Positions 17,065 to 25,114 of a stretch of DNA of 27,728 nt are shown piece by piece. Every line of letters begins with the position of its first letter. The stretch's first letter is position 1. A model generated the notes under the pieces. It saw nothing but the letters and a program-made list of their open reading frames with translations. It had not been told where the DNA came from and did no database searches. This DNA comes from JBLRWS01 sp047921075 (GTDB taxonomy: Bacteria > Bacteroidota > Rhodothermia > Balneolales > Balneolaceae). The position numbers were made by a program, and so were the translations under genes. The DNA lies in the NCBI GenBank assembly GCA_047921075.1, contig JBLRWS010000034.1, forward strand, positions 1 through 27,728, in the 5' to 3' direction.

Positions 17065-17621
17065 GATTGTGCGTCGTCTGACCTCTTCTCGCCGGTTCCG
17101 TAGTAGGTGTTAAACTGAGTGCCAAAGGCGGTTTCCTGATCCGTCACTTCCTGCAACTTGCGCGACACCGCCTCGAGCTGTTTCATGGCAATGGTGCTGA
17201 TCGCTTCCAGCAGCTTCAGTGCAATTTGCGGATTACGCTTCTTCAGGGTTTCAAAATCGGGATTGAAAAAACCGAGCAGCACACAGTCGGTAATGCATTG
17301 TGCCGATGAGAGCCGCTGCAGATCGTAACCGATGGTGAGGGCTCCAAAGCTGGAAGGAGCTTCCAGCCGGTAATGGATTTGATCGTGCTGATTTGGGTCG
17401 GCAGACGGAATACCCAGCTGCACACATCCGCTCTCAATAAAATACATGCCGGTGCCCGGATCGCCCTGATAGTAAATGAATTCCCCTTCGTTGTAGCGCC
17501 GCCGATGGCAAAGTTGCAAAAATTCGATACGTTCTGTGGGGGAAAAACGGGAGAGAATCTCCGATTTGAATATAATATTCGCCTGATCTTTGAGCTTTTT
17601 AATTCTGCTGTTTTTGAACAT
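17061..17621 (-). CDS. Cyclic-nucleotide-binding-domain protein without a DNA-binding domain
   Basis: The 186-residue protein carries a CRP-like cupin domain (about 20-125): LSRFSPTERIEFLQLC, then YNEGEFIYYQGDPGTGMYFIESGCVQLG, then the region of the phosphate-binding cassette. The C-terminus (about 128-165) is a helix resembling the CRP dimerisation helix, after which the protein ends in a polar tail, so no helix-turn-helix is present. The cassette reads SFGALTIGYDLQRLSSAQ: the usual Glu after FG is Ala, and the usual Arg-Ser/Thr-Ala is not clearly present, so normal cAMP binding is doubtful. The ATG at 17619-17621 lies 10 bases after the TamA-like stop; an upstream start at 17678 would overlap that gene by 47 bases. 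It overlaps rlmD by four bases. Role unknown, perhaps an effector-binding or protein-interaction module. Confidence 0.8.
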   Translation of the reverse strand: MFKNSRIKKLKDQANIIFKSEILSRFSPTERIEFLQLCHRRRYNEGEFIYYQGDPGTGMYFIESGCVQLGIPSADPNQHDQIHYRLEAPSSFGALTIGYDLQRLSSAQCITDCVLLGFFNPDFETLKKRNPQIALKLLEAISTIAMKQLEAVSRKLQEVTDQETAFGTQFNTYYGTGEKRSDDAQS

Positions 17622-17631
17622 ATCTGTGTGG

Positions 17632-20007
17632 TTAAAACGCGTGGCCGATTCCAAAACTAAAATACGGAGTTCCGTCATTAAACCAACCGAGTTGCAAATC
17701 GTGTACGCGGTAGGTGAGGTCGAACCGGGCGATTAAAAATTCCCAGTCGATGCGCAGGCCAAAACCGCTGCCTACAGCAATTTGATTGAAGAAAGAGTCG
17801 AATTTGAACCGCCCGTCAGCCAGCAGGTCATTCCCATCCTCATCCAGCAGTTCGGTACGCGGGCCATACCAGATATTTCCGGCATCGGCGTGCAGGGCAA
17901 ATATCCACCGCCCGTTTAAAAATTGCTGCACCATAGTTTGCCGGATTTCACTAAAAGCGGCAAGCTTAACCTCCCCGCCCTGAACGGTCACATCTTCGGT
18001 GGCGATGGCCCCGGGGCCAAGCTGGAAGGCGTTCCACCCCCGAATATCGTTGCTTCCACCGGCAAAAAAGCGCCGGCTGAGGGGGATGGTGGTGCTATCG
18101 AACAGGGGTTGGGCCACTCCGGCAAACAGGCGGAAAGCAACCACATTGTTGGGATGCACATCAAAATAGCGGCGATAGTCGCCCGTCCATTTCAGAAATC
18201 GGCTGTAGGCCAGGTTGTTGGAGGAGATGCCGAATGGGGAGGGCAGCGTCCCGGTTACATCACCCGGACCGGATATAAACCGGTCGATGAACCACGGCAG
18301 GTTTCCACCAACAGCAATTGCGGTTTCGGCCGAGTGCCCAAAATTTCGTTTGATGATATCGGTATTGCGGCTGCGCAGAGTATAGCGAAGGATGGAGGAG
18401 AACTGAGGCCGAAAATCTTCTTCAATGCGCAGAAACTCTACCGAGTTTTCACCAAACTCGTTGGTGAGCGTCTGCCGAAATGGGTTGGAGAGATCGGCAT
18501 CAATCACATCCATCTCAATCAAATCAAGCATACTGGTAAACTGGTCGTTGTGGTTAACAACGAAACGCATGTTGAACCGCACATCGGAGTTAATATCAAA
18601 AAAGAGCTGGTTCGATTGCACATAGGAGAGCCCATATTGGGTACGTGAATTCCGTACCCAGCTGCGGTCATCAAACCGCTGAAACGGGAAGGTGAGTCGC
18701 GGCAGGGTGTAATCGGCCCGTACTTCGTAGCTTTGAAATACGGTTGATCCGCGCACATCGAAGCTTTCGGGCAGCGTTCCCGATCCTACAAATTCAAGGC
18801 TTGTGTTCACACCGATGTTCAGGTTGTCGGCCCGGCCGCGCAGATTGTTGTTGTTATAATTCACACCCAAACCGGTACCGAACCCAAATCGTCTCATCCC
18901 AAAAAACTCGGTTCGGATGGAGTGCTTTGGCACGGTTTGCAGATCAAAGTAGACCGGAATTTCCGGCCGCGAAAAATCGACCAGTGCGCCATCGGCATTC
19001 AGCGCAAAGCGATTGGTGAACAGCATGTCTAGATTCTGGAAGGAGTTTACCGTGCGGATGTACGCTTCTTGGTTAAATGGTGCTCCCGGCGTAAAACGCA
19101 ACTGATCGGTGAGCAGGCTAAACTGAGTTTGGGCACTGCGCTGGCTTTTCATGTCAATAAAAGAGGGTGGAATGGTATGGGGTTCTCCCTCCACCCGCAA
19201 CGAGTCGTCGTACCCTTCGTTGCCTTCGGGCCCTTTAAGTGTGATGAATACATCTCCAAAGGTGTAGAAAGAGCCGGGCGTGATACTGTAAAGTACATCA
19301 AACTGATTTGGGCCACCGTCAGACGGCTTCAACAGTGCTTGTACCGAATCTCGCTGAACGGAAGCGTACCCACGGTTTTTAAGAAAATTGATGATGCGGG
19401 TCTGCTCTTCACGGAGCTCCTGCGTGCTGTAAGGCCGGTTTACCTGAAAAGTTGAATCGTTGGCCATACTGCCACGGTAAAGGCTCTCGCTGTAAAAGCG
19501 GTCGATGACGCCGTCGTCTTCAAAGTCGGGCAGCCCGGAGTAGGATATCGTGTTCAGGCGCGAACGCGGCCCCTCTTCGATGATAAATGAAACTTCCACG
19601 CGATTAGGCTGAAATTCGATGATGGAGGTGTCGACCTGAACCTCGAAGAAGCCGAGATTTTCGTAGAAAAGTTCAACCCGTTCGCGATCGGAGGCCACCA
19701 TCTCCCGGTCGAGAAAGGCAGGCGACTCTCCAATGCCGATGGCACGGTGCAGAAAGTACCAGGGTGTAAAGCGAGGAATACCGAGAAACTCCCGGTTATT
19801 GTCGGTACGGACCAATGCTCTTAGTTCGCTGGTTCGTACCGAACGATTACCCGAGAAACGCACAACCCGTACGACTTTTTGGGAGGAGGAATCGTTGCTG
19901 TTGTTTAGCTGAGCACCATTTTGGGCAACAGCGGTGTGTGATGCCGATGGCAGGGCAAGCAAGAAGCAACCAACTAATAAAAAGAGCCATCGGAGTACTG
20001 CGTGCAT
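17632..20007 (-). CDS. TamA/BamA-family (Omp85) outer-membrane assembly protein
   Basis: The 791-residue Omp85-family protein has a signal peptide, POTRA repeats (first at about 44-143, VVRVVRFSGNRSVRTSELRALV; later ones around 150-250 and 290-355) and a C-terminal 16-strand barrel (about 365-791). The barrel has the family's lid-loop motif RRFFAGGSNDIRGW (645-658) and ends in an aromatic residue (GHAF). Omp85 proteins insert beta-barrels into, or translocate proteins across, the outer membrane. With about three POTRA-like repeats and no bam genes nearby, it fits the TamA/TamL group better than the essential BamA. The signal peptide offers two readings: an LVGC lipobox at 11-14, or SPI cleavage AVA | Q29; the continued hydrophobic stretch after Cys14 favours SPI. 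It heads the run into the cNMP-domain gene and rlmD. Confidence 0.88.
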   Translation of the reverse strand: MHAVLRWLFLLVGCFLLALPSASHTAVAQNGAQLNNSNDSSSQKVVRVVRFSGNRSVRTSELRALVRTDNNREFLGIPRFTPWYFLHRAIGIGESPAFLDREMVASDRERVELFYENLGFFEVQVDTSIIEFQPNRVEVSFIIEEGPRSRLNTISYSGLPDFEDDGVIDRFYSESLYRGSMANDSTFQVNRPYSTQELREEQTRIINFLKNRGYASVQRDSVQALLKPSDGGPNQFDVLYSITPGSFYTFGDVFITLKGPEGNEGYDDSLRVEGEPHTIPPSFIDMKSQRSAQTQFSLLTDQLRFTPGAPFNQEAYIRTVNSFQNLDMLFTNRFALNADGALVDFSRPEIPVYFDLQTVPKHSIRTEFFGMRRFGFGTGLGVNYNNNNLRGRADNLNIGVNTSLEFVGSGTLPESFDVRGSTVFQSYEVRADYTLPRLTFPFQRFDDRSWVRNSRTQYGLSYVQSNQLFFDINSDVRFNMRFVVNHNDQFTSMLDLIEMDVIDADLSNPFRQTLTNEFGENSVEFLRIEEDFRPQFSSILRYTLRSRNTDIIKRNFGHSAETAIAVGGNLPWFIDRFISGPGDVTGTLPSPFGISSNNLAYSRFLKWTGDYRRYFDVHPNNVVAFRLFAGVAQPLFDSTTIPLSRRFFAGGSNDIRGWNAFQLGPGAIATEDVTVQGGEVKLAAFSEIRQTMVQQFLNGRWIFALHADAGNIWYGPRTELLDEDGNDLLADGRFKFDSFFNQIAVGSGFGLRIDWEFLIARFDLTYRVHDLQLGWFNDGTPYFSFGIGHAF

Positions 20008-20032
20008 CCGTATATGTGCGTTCTGTGTGGCT

Positions 20033-20054
20033 AAAAATGTCGGCCGACCGGCCG
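20033..20054 (-). terminator. Weak GC hairpin plus T run after the DUF2795 gene
   Basis: On the minus strand CGGCC-GGTC-GGCCG (20054-20041) is followed three bases later by five T. The stem is only 5 bp but all G-C. It lies between the DUF2795 gene and the TamA-like gene, so it may partly terminate or attenuate transcription there. Confidence 0.35.
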
Positions 20055-20075
20055 TTTATCAAATCGGTGTGTGGG

Positions 20076-20330
20076 TTACACGTCGTCGTAGTCAAACCCT
20101 TCGTCTTCTTCACCGTGAAAGAAGTCTTCTTTACGGATGTAGTCAGGCCAAATATCTTCAATGCCTTCGTAGATCGTGTCTTCTCCTTCAGCCAGTTCTT
20201 CCAGCTCGTAGAGATTGTCGATGGCCTGCTGAGGCAACCCGTTGCGCTCTGCCCACTCGATCAATTCTTCGCGGGTAGCCGGAAAAGGGGCGTCATCCAG
20301 GGCGGCGGCAAGTTCAACTGTCCAAATCAT
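20076..20330 (-). CDS. Small acidic DUF2795 domain protein
   Basis: This 84-residue, very acidic protein contains the DUF2795 core (about 3-55): WTVELAAALDDAPFPATREELIEWAERNGLP, then a predicted helix, and the conserved EGIEDIWPDYIRKEDFF segment (55-71). Proteins of this form with the same I-W-P-D-Y ending are widespread in Bacteroidota; the biochemical function is not established. It is soluble, with no signal peptide. It is the first gene of the long minus-strand block and has a good candidate promoter about 80 bases upstream (20411-20443), in the divergent gap shared with tatA. A weak hairpin separates it from the TamA-like gene. Confidence 0.88.
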   Translation of the reverse strand: MIWTVELAAALDDAPFPATREELIEWAERNGLPQQAIDNLYELEELAEGEDTIYEGIEDIWPDYIRKEDFFHGEEDEGFDYDDV

Positions 20331-20410
20331 AATGGGTGTCTCGGTATGTAAATTTCAGGATTGATAGTACTAAACTGTTTGTGTAAGACAAAAGCAAGTG
20401 AAAAAGGTTC

Positions 20411-20443
20411 CAAAGGTACAATTTTTTTGGCCGGATCATCAAA
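20411..20443 (-). promoter_or_regulatory. Candidate Bacteroidota-type promoter for the DUF2795 gene
   Basis: On the minus strand TTTG (20443-20440), a 21-base spacer and TACCTTTG (20418-20411) match the TTTG / TAnnTTTG consensus exactly in both boxes. The predicted start lies about 75 bases before the ATG at 20330. It is in the 173-base divergent region that also serves tatA, for which no comparable promoter was recognised. Confidence 0.55.
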
Positions 20444-20503
20444 AAGGTGCGCAAATATTTTTATCTTGCCCACTTAATGTAAACAAACAGGCACGAGTAG
20501 ATT

Positions 20504-20734
20504 ATGGGTAGTTTTGGAGGTTTTGAAATTGTCATTTTGGTTTTGGTAGTGCTTCTCTTCTTTGGGGCCAAGCGTATCCCGGAGCTGGCCCGCGGTTTAG
20601 GGCAGGGAATCCAGGAGTTTCGCAAAGCATCCGACGACATCAAAAAGGAGATTGAAAAAGGATCCAGTGATGTAAAAGATGCAACAAGCTACAAGCGCGA
20701 AGATAGCAAAGAGGAAGAAACCGAAAAAAAATAG
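20504..20734 (+). CDS. tatA: Twin-arginine translocase subunit TatA/TatE
   Basis: The 76-residue protein has one N-terminal membrane helix (about 7-20), then FGAKRIPELARGLGQGIQEFRKA, the hinge and amphipathic helix typical of TatA. A highly charged, Lys/Glu-rich tail follows. FG rather than GP at the hinge favours TatA over TatB. TatA oligomers form the pore element of the Tat system, which exports folded proteins across the inner membrane; the essential partner tatC is not in this window. It is the first gene of a plus-strand operon: gatA starts four bases after its stop. The ATG at 20504 is the only sensible start because the membrane helix follows at once. Confidence 0.94.
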   Translation: MGSFGGFEIVILVLVVLLFFGAKRIPELARGLGQGIQEFRKASDDIKKEIEKGSSDVKDATSYKREDSKEEETEKK

Positions 20735-20738
20735 TTTC

Positions 20739-22274
20739 ATGAAGCAACTGCACGATATTCAGCAGTCCATTACATCCGGCAAAGAGACACTACCCGAGCG
20801 CGTTGAGCACTATATTGAACAGATCGACCAAAAAAACGATCACCTGAATGTATTTCTTCGTGATCATCGCGATCAGGCTTTGGCCGATGCCAAAACAGTA
20901 CAAGCCAAAATAGAAAACGGAACCGCCGGCAAACTGGCCGGCTCCGTAGTCGGCATTAAAGACGTGCTGTGCCACCGCGGGCAGATAACCTCCTGTGGCA
21001 GCAAGATGCTGGAACAGTTCGAGAGCGTGTACAGCGCTACGGCTGTAGAACGGCTGCTGGCCGAGGATGCGATTATTATTGGGCGCACCAATATGGATGA
21101 GTTTGCGATGGGTTCCTCCACCGAAAACTCCGCTTTTGGCCCAACAAAAAATCCGGTGAATCCCGACTATGTGCCCGGAGGCTCCAGCGGAGGAAGTGCG
21201 GCGGCCGTAGCTGCCGACATGTGCGACTTTACCCTTGGCAGCGACACCGGCGGATCGATTCGCCAGCCGGCATCGTACTGCGGTGTGGTTGGGCTGAAAC
21301 CGTCTTACGGGCGCGTATCGCGCCATGGATTGGTCGCTTATGCCTCATCTTTTGACTCCATCGGTCCCTTTACCCATACCGTAGAAGATGCCGCCCGGGT
21401 TCTGGGCGTTATTGCAGGGCACGATCCGTACGATCAAACCTCCTCCGCATATACGGTTCCCAATTACGCAGAGCAGCTTAAGGAGAGTCGAAAGCTGACG
21501 ATCGGTGTGCCCAAAGAATATTTCGGCGAGGGGCTGGACCCCGAGGTGCGTTCGTCGATTGAAGAGCAGCTGAAAGCTCTCGAAAAAGAAGGCCACAAAC
21601 TCCGGGAAGTGGCCCTTCCACATACCGATTACGCCATCTCTACCTACTATATTTTGGCCACGGCCGAAGCGTCGAGCAATCTGGCCCGGTACGACGGAGT
21701 TCGCTTTGGACACCGCGCCTCAATAAAGGATGTGGAAGAGCAGCTAAAGACCGAGAAAATTGCGCTTGAACAGCGTGCTGAATCAGCGGTTGGTAATGAG
21801 AAGAACTCCCTGCTTGCCGAAATGGGGAAGCTGGATTCTGCACTGATTCGCCTCTACAAGCTCTCCCGTACCGAAGGGTTTGGAACGGAAGTGAAGCGCC
21901 GCATTCTGCTTGGAACCTACGTGCTCAGCTCCGGATATTACGATGCATACTTTGCCAAGGCACAAAAAGTACGCCGTCTCATCAAGCAGGATTTTGTACA
22001 ACTTTTTGAGGATGTGGATGTGATCGTATCACCCACGGCTCCGACTACGGCATTTAAGCAAGGCGAAAACCTTGACGATCCTGTAAAGATGTATCTGAAC
22101 GATATCTACACAATCTCGGCGAACCTGGCGGGAATTTGCGGTATTAGTGTTCCGGCAGGAACTCACTCCAACGGTTTGCCGATCGGCATCCAGTTTATGG
22201 CCGATGCGTTTCGCGAAGAGAACATTCTTGCCGCCGGTCAGGCGGTAGAACGCCTTGCCACTCAAGCGGTATGA
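20739..22274 (+). CDS. gatA: Asp-tRNA(Asn)/Glu-tRNA(Gln) amidotransferase subunit A
   Basis: GatA is the glutaminase subunit of GatCAB, which converts Glu-tRNA(Gln) to Gln-tRNA(Gln) (or Asp-tRNA(Asn) to Asn-tRNA(Asn)). From the ATG at 20739 the 511 residues carry the amidase signature, including GSSTENSAFGPTKNP and GGSSGGSAAAVAAD. The Ser-cisSer-Lys triad is Lys74 (GIKDVL), Ser149 and Ser173 (GSDTGGSIRQPAS). An upstream ATG at 20679 lies inside tatA and would add 20 basic residues foreign to the family, so the later start, four bases after tatA, is chosen. gatB and gatC are elsewhere. The gene ends in a 4-base overlap with the QC-like lipoprotein gene. asnS in the same window suggests Gln-tRNA as the main product. 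Confidence 0.96.
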   Translation: MKQLHDIQQSITSGKETLPERVEHYIEQIDQKNDHLNVFLRDHRDQALADAKTVQAKIENGTAGKLAGSVVGIKDVLCHRGQITSCGSKMLEQFESVYSATAVERLLAEDAIIIGRTNMDEFAMGSSTENSAFGPTKNPVNPDYVPGGSSGGSAAAVAADMCDFTLGSDTGGSIRQPASYCGVVGLKPSYGRVSRHGLVAYASSFDSIGPFTHTVEDAARVLGVIAGHDPYDQTSSAYTVPNYAEQLKESRKLTIGVPKEYFGEGLDPEVRSSIEEQLKALEKEGHKLREVALPHTDYAISTYYILATAEASSNLARYDGVRFGHRASIKDVEEQLKTEKIALEQRAESAVGNEKNSLLAEMGKLDSALIRLYKLSRTEGFGTEVKRRILLGTYVLSSGYYDAYFAKAQKVRRLIKQDFVQLFEDVDVIVSPTAPTTAFKQGENLDDPVKMYLNDIYTISANLAGICGISVPAGTHSNGLPIGIQFMADAFREENILAAGQAVERLATQAV

Positions 22275-23257
22275 GCCGCTTCCGCCCGCTATTGGCCGTT
22301 TTCTGTCTGCTTCTGGCTGCGGCTGCTTGCAGCCGTCCGTCCGGGGCCAACCTCCAGTTTGAAGAGCAGGGCAGAGATGTGCCGGAATTTGACGGAGAGC
22401 AAGCGTACCATTGGGTGGAGCAGCAGCTCGCCTTTGGCCCTCGCGTTCCCGGTACGCCCGAACACGTGAGTACCATGGAGTTTTTACGCGATCGCCTTCG
22501 CGATCAGGCGGGCCGTCAAGCGGTATTTGTGCAGCGTTTTGAGCAGGAGGTGTACGGAGAGCAGCTTACCATGTTTAACGTTTTAGCCTCGTTCGGTTTG
22601 CAGCATACCGACCGTATCGTGCTGGCCGCCCATTGGGATACGCGTCCCCGTGCCGAGCGCGATCCTGAACGGCCGCAGGATCCGCTGATGGGAGCAGACG
22701 ACGGTGGAAGCGGTGTAGCCGTACTACTGGAATTGGCCCGTATTTTTGCAGAAAATCCCCCGCCAATTGGTGTGGATCTCATTCTGTTTGATGGGGAAGA
22801 TTACGGGGAAGAATCCGACCTTGACCACTACTTTTTAGGTGCCCGCCACTGGGGAGCCAATCCACCGGTTCCGGGCTACAGTCCACGGTTTGGCATTTTG
22901 CTGGACATGGTAGGCGGTCGCGATGCGATCTTCTCCAAGGAGGGATACTCGATGCAGTTTGCACCCAATCTTGTGAATGAAATTTGGGAAATTGCCGCAG
23001 AGAAAGGGCACGGCAACCTGTTTCAGGATAGGAGGGGTGGCCTGGTTGCCGATGATCATATGATTGTGCAGCGGACTACCGGCATACCCATGATCAACAT
23101 CATCCACCACACCCGGCGGCCGGATGGATCGGTAGAGTTTGCACCCTGGTGGCACACGCACGATGATGATATTGATATCATTGACGCAGCCACTCTGCAG
23201 GCGGTTGGCGATGTGCTCCTCGAACTTATCTATAACCGCATTCCGGTCTCGCAATGA
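22271..23257 (+). CDS. M28-family lipoprotein resembling glutaminyl-peptide cyclotransferase
   Basis: The 328 residues begin with a lipoprotein signal (R3, R5, hydrophobic core, AAA-C with lipidated Cys20), so the enzyme should be membrane-anchored on the envelope side. The M28 fold is clear: AAHWDTRP (119-126), GADDGGSG (141-148), LFDGEDYG (172-179), LLDMVGG (210-216) and WWHTH (293-297). Classical M28 aminopeptidases use two zinc ions. The residue pattern Asp143, Glu176-Asp177, Asp212 and Trp294-His295 is closer to the single-zinc glutaminyl cyclases, which turn N-terminal Gln into pyroglutamate. I favour QC activity but an aminopeptidase cannot be excluded. The start overlaps gatA by four bases and the end overlaps prmA by four bases (ATGA at both), indicating one coupled operon. 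Confidence 0.85.
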   Translation: MSRFRPLLAVFCLLLAAAACSRPSGANLQFEEQGRDVPEFDGEQAYHWVEQQLAFGPRVPGTPEHVSTMEFLRDRLRDQAGRQAVFVQRFEQEVYGEQLTMFNVLASFGLQHTDRIVLAAHWDTRPRAERDPERPQDPLMGADDGGSGVAVLLELARIFAENPPPIGVDLILFDGEDYGEESDLDHYFLGARHWGANPPVPGYSPRFGILLDMVGGRDAIFSKEGYSMQFAPNLVNEIWEIAAEKGHGNLFQDRRGGLVADDHMIVQRTTGIPMINIIHHTRRPDGSVEFAPWWHTHDDDIDIIDAATLQAVGDVLLELIYNRIPVSQ

Positions 23258-24096
23258 GCTATCTGAAATTTGTGTTTGAAGCTCCCGATGACGTCCATGA
23301 ATTCTTGATTGCTGAACTGCTTGATCTGGACTTTTACGGCTTTGAGCAGGAAGAAAACCGCCTGATCGCCTACGTTGAAAAGCGTCGATTTAACGATATG
23401 AATCGGGAGTGGATTGAGCAGATGATGCTGACCATCCCCGGTGGTTCTGTTCAGGAGATGGATGAGATTGCCGAAACCAACTGGAACGAAACGTGGGAAC
23501 AGACCATCCGCCCGCAGCATATCGGCCGGTTTTTCGTTCGCCCAACCTGGTCTCTGGAAGAAGCACCTCCGGGCCTGCAGTTGCTGGAGATCGATCCAAA
23601 AATGTCGTTCGGTACCGGCTATCACGCCACCACCCGTTTGATGCTGAACACATTGTCGAGGCTTGATCTGGACGGCCGGAAGCTGCTGGACGCGGGAACC
23701 GGAACCGGCATTCTGGCTATTGCAGCTCTGCTTATTGGTGCGGAGAATGCCGTCGCGTTTGATGTGGATCCCTGGAGTGAGCGAAACGCCACCGAAAATG
23801 CACTCATTAATCGGGTAGCGAAACAGATTGACATTCGCCTTGGCGGGTTTGAAGTACTTGACGATGATGAGCAGTTTGGCGTGGTGCTGGCCAATATCAA
23901 CCGCAATGTGATTCTGGAATTTCTGCCACAACTTGTAGCCTTTACGGAGCCGGGCGGTACGTTGTGCCTGACCGGACTGCTGCAAACCGATCAGGAAAAG
24001 GTGCTGGATGCACTTGAAAGCCAGCCGGTATCTATCGCATCCACCGCTACCGAAGAGGAGTGGATCTTGTTTCATCTGATTCGCCAGGGATCATGA
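23254..24096 (+). CDS. prmA: Ribosomal protein L11 methyltransferase
   Basis: PrmA trimethylates ribosomal protein L11 using SAM. The 280 residues contain an N-terminal substrate-recognition domain (about 1-75) and a linker with NWNETWEQTIRP. The family motif FGTGYHATTRLML (119-131) follows, then the SAM-binding motif DAGTGTGILAI (146-156), the acidic residue FDVDP after the second strand, and LANINRNVI (212-220), the PrmA version of the catalytic motif. Length and domain order match the family. It overlaps the upstream QC-like gene and the downstream Ppx/GppA gene by four bases each (ATGA), so translation is probably coupled along the operon. Confidence 0.95.
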   Translation: MSYLKFVFEAPDDVHEFLIAELLDLDFYGFEQEENRLIAYVEKRRFNDMNREWIEQMMLTIPGGSVQEMDEIAETNWNETWEQTIRPQHIGRFFVRPTWSLEEAPPGLQLLEIDPKMSFGTGYHATTRLMLNTLSRLDLDGRKLLDAGTGTGILAIAALLIGAENAVAFDVDPWSERNATENALINRVAKQIDIRLGGFEVLDDDEQFGVVLANINRNVILEFLPQLVAFTEPGGTLCLTGLLQTDQEKVLDALESQPVSIASTATEEEWILFHLIRQGS

Positions 24097-25010
24097 TTCG
24101 CGCTGCAATTGATATTGGTACCAACTCGGTGCTGCTGCTGGTGGCCGATGTGGCCAACGGTCGCGTAGAGGTACTCGACGAACAGTTTGCGGTGCCCCGT
24201 TTGGGTGAAGGGGTAGATCGTGAAGGCAAGCTGAGCGAAGCGAGCATGGAGCGGGTGGTACAGGTTGTGGAGCGGTACAGCGCTCATCTAAAAAAGAAGT
24301 GGCCCGGCCTTTCACTGCCACCGATTGTTACAGCCACAAGTGCGGTTCGTGATGCCGGCAACAGAGATACTTTTATGGAGATGGTGCGGCAACGAACCGG
24401 CCTGGAAATCACCCTTTTAAGCGGTGAAGAGGAGGCACAGGCTACGTTTATTGGTGCATTGTCGGTTATCGACAGCAGCCATGACACAGTGCAAACCATC
24501 ATCGATATTGGCGGCGGAAGCACCGAGTACGCCACCGGTACATCCGAAAGATTAGGCCACGCTTTTTCCGTTGATATGGGTAGTGTTCGCTTTTCGGAAC
24601 GGTATCTTTCAGTGCTTCCGCCGGATGAAAAAACGCTTAATACTGCCCGGCTCGCCATCCGCAACGAGCTGAAAGCGCAGAGCTGGCCGCGCTTTACGGC
24701 TGATCGTCTGGTAGGGGTGGCGGGTACGGTTACCTCTCTGGCTGCCATAGCGTTGGGGCTAACCCGGTACGAGCCGGAGGCTTTAAATGGATATCGCCTG
24801 TCGCTTGAAGCCATTCAGGCGTTTATCGGAAAATGTGCATCTATGAGCAGTGCAGAGATCGAAGAAACATGGCCCCTCTGGATGGAAAACCGTGGTGATG
24901 TGATTTTGGGCGGGCTGTTAATTTTGGACGAAAGTATTCAGATGCTCGGTCACGATGCCATTACGGTATCTACCGGCGGTATTCGTCACGGTATACTGTT
25001 GATGGCGTAG
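24093..25010 (+). CDS. Ppx/GppA family phosphatase (short form)
   Basis: This 305-residue member of the exopolyphosphatase / pppGpp phosphohydrolase family has the ASKHA fold: AIDIGTNSVLLLVADV (5-20, phosphate 1 loop), the SGEEEA region (110-115) with the catalytic Glu, and IDIGGGSTEY (137-146, phosphate 2 loop). VGVAGTVTSLAAI follows in the second subdomain. E. coli Ppx and GppA are near 500 residues and carry a C-terminal HD-like domain; this protein stops after the phosphatase domains, like many short Bacteroidota and actinobacterial forms. Polyphosphate versus pppGpp preference cannot be read from sequence. The ATG at 24093 overlaps the prmA stop by four bases; an upstream start at 24060 would lie inside prmA. 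It is the last gene of the tatA operon. Confidence 0.9.
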   Translation: MIRAAIDIGTNSVLLLVADVANGRVEVLDEQFAVPRLGEGVDREGKLSEASMERVVQVVERYSAHLKKKWPGLSLPPIVTATSAVRDAGNRDTFMEMVRQRTGLEITLLSGEEEAQATFIGALSVIDSSHDTVQTIIDIGGGSTEYATGTSERLGHAFSVDMGSVRFSERYLSVLPPDEKTLNTARLAIRNELKAQSWPRFTADRLVGVAGTVTSLAAIALGLTRYEPEALNGYRLSLEAIQAFIGKCASMSSAEIEETWPLWMENRGDVILGGLLILDESIQMLGHDAITVSTGGIRHGILLMA

Positions 25011-25114
25011 CGTGCAGAACGCACCACACAGCCTACTTCTTTGAACACCTTTATTTTCTATTTAGGGTTGGAGGCCCATTTCAGTGGTCTCCGTTGGAAA
25101 AAATTGATTCCAAT

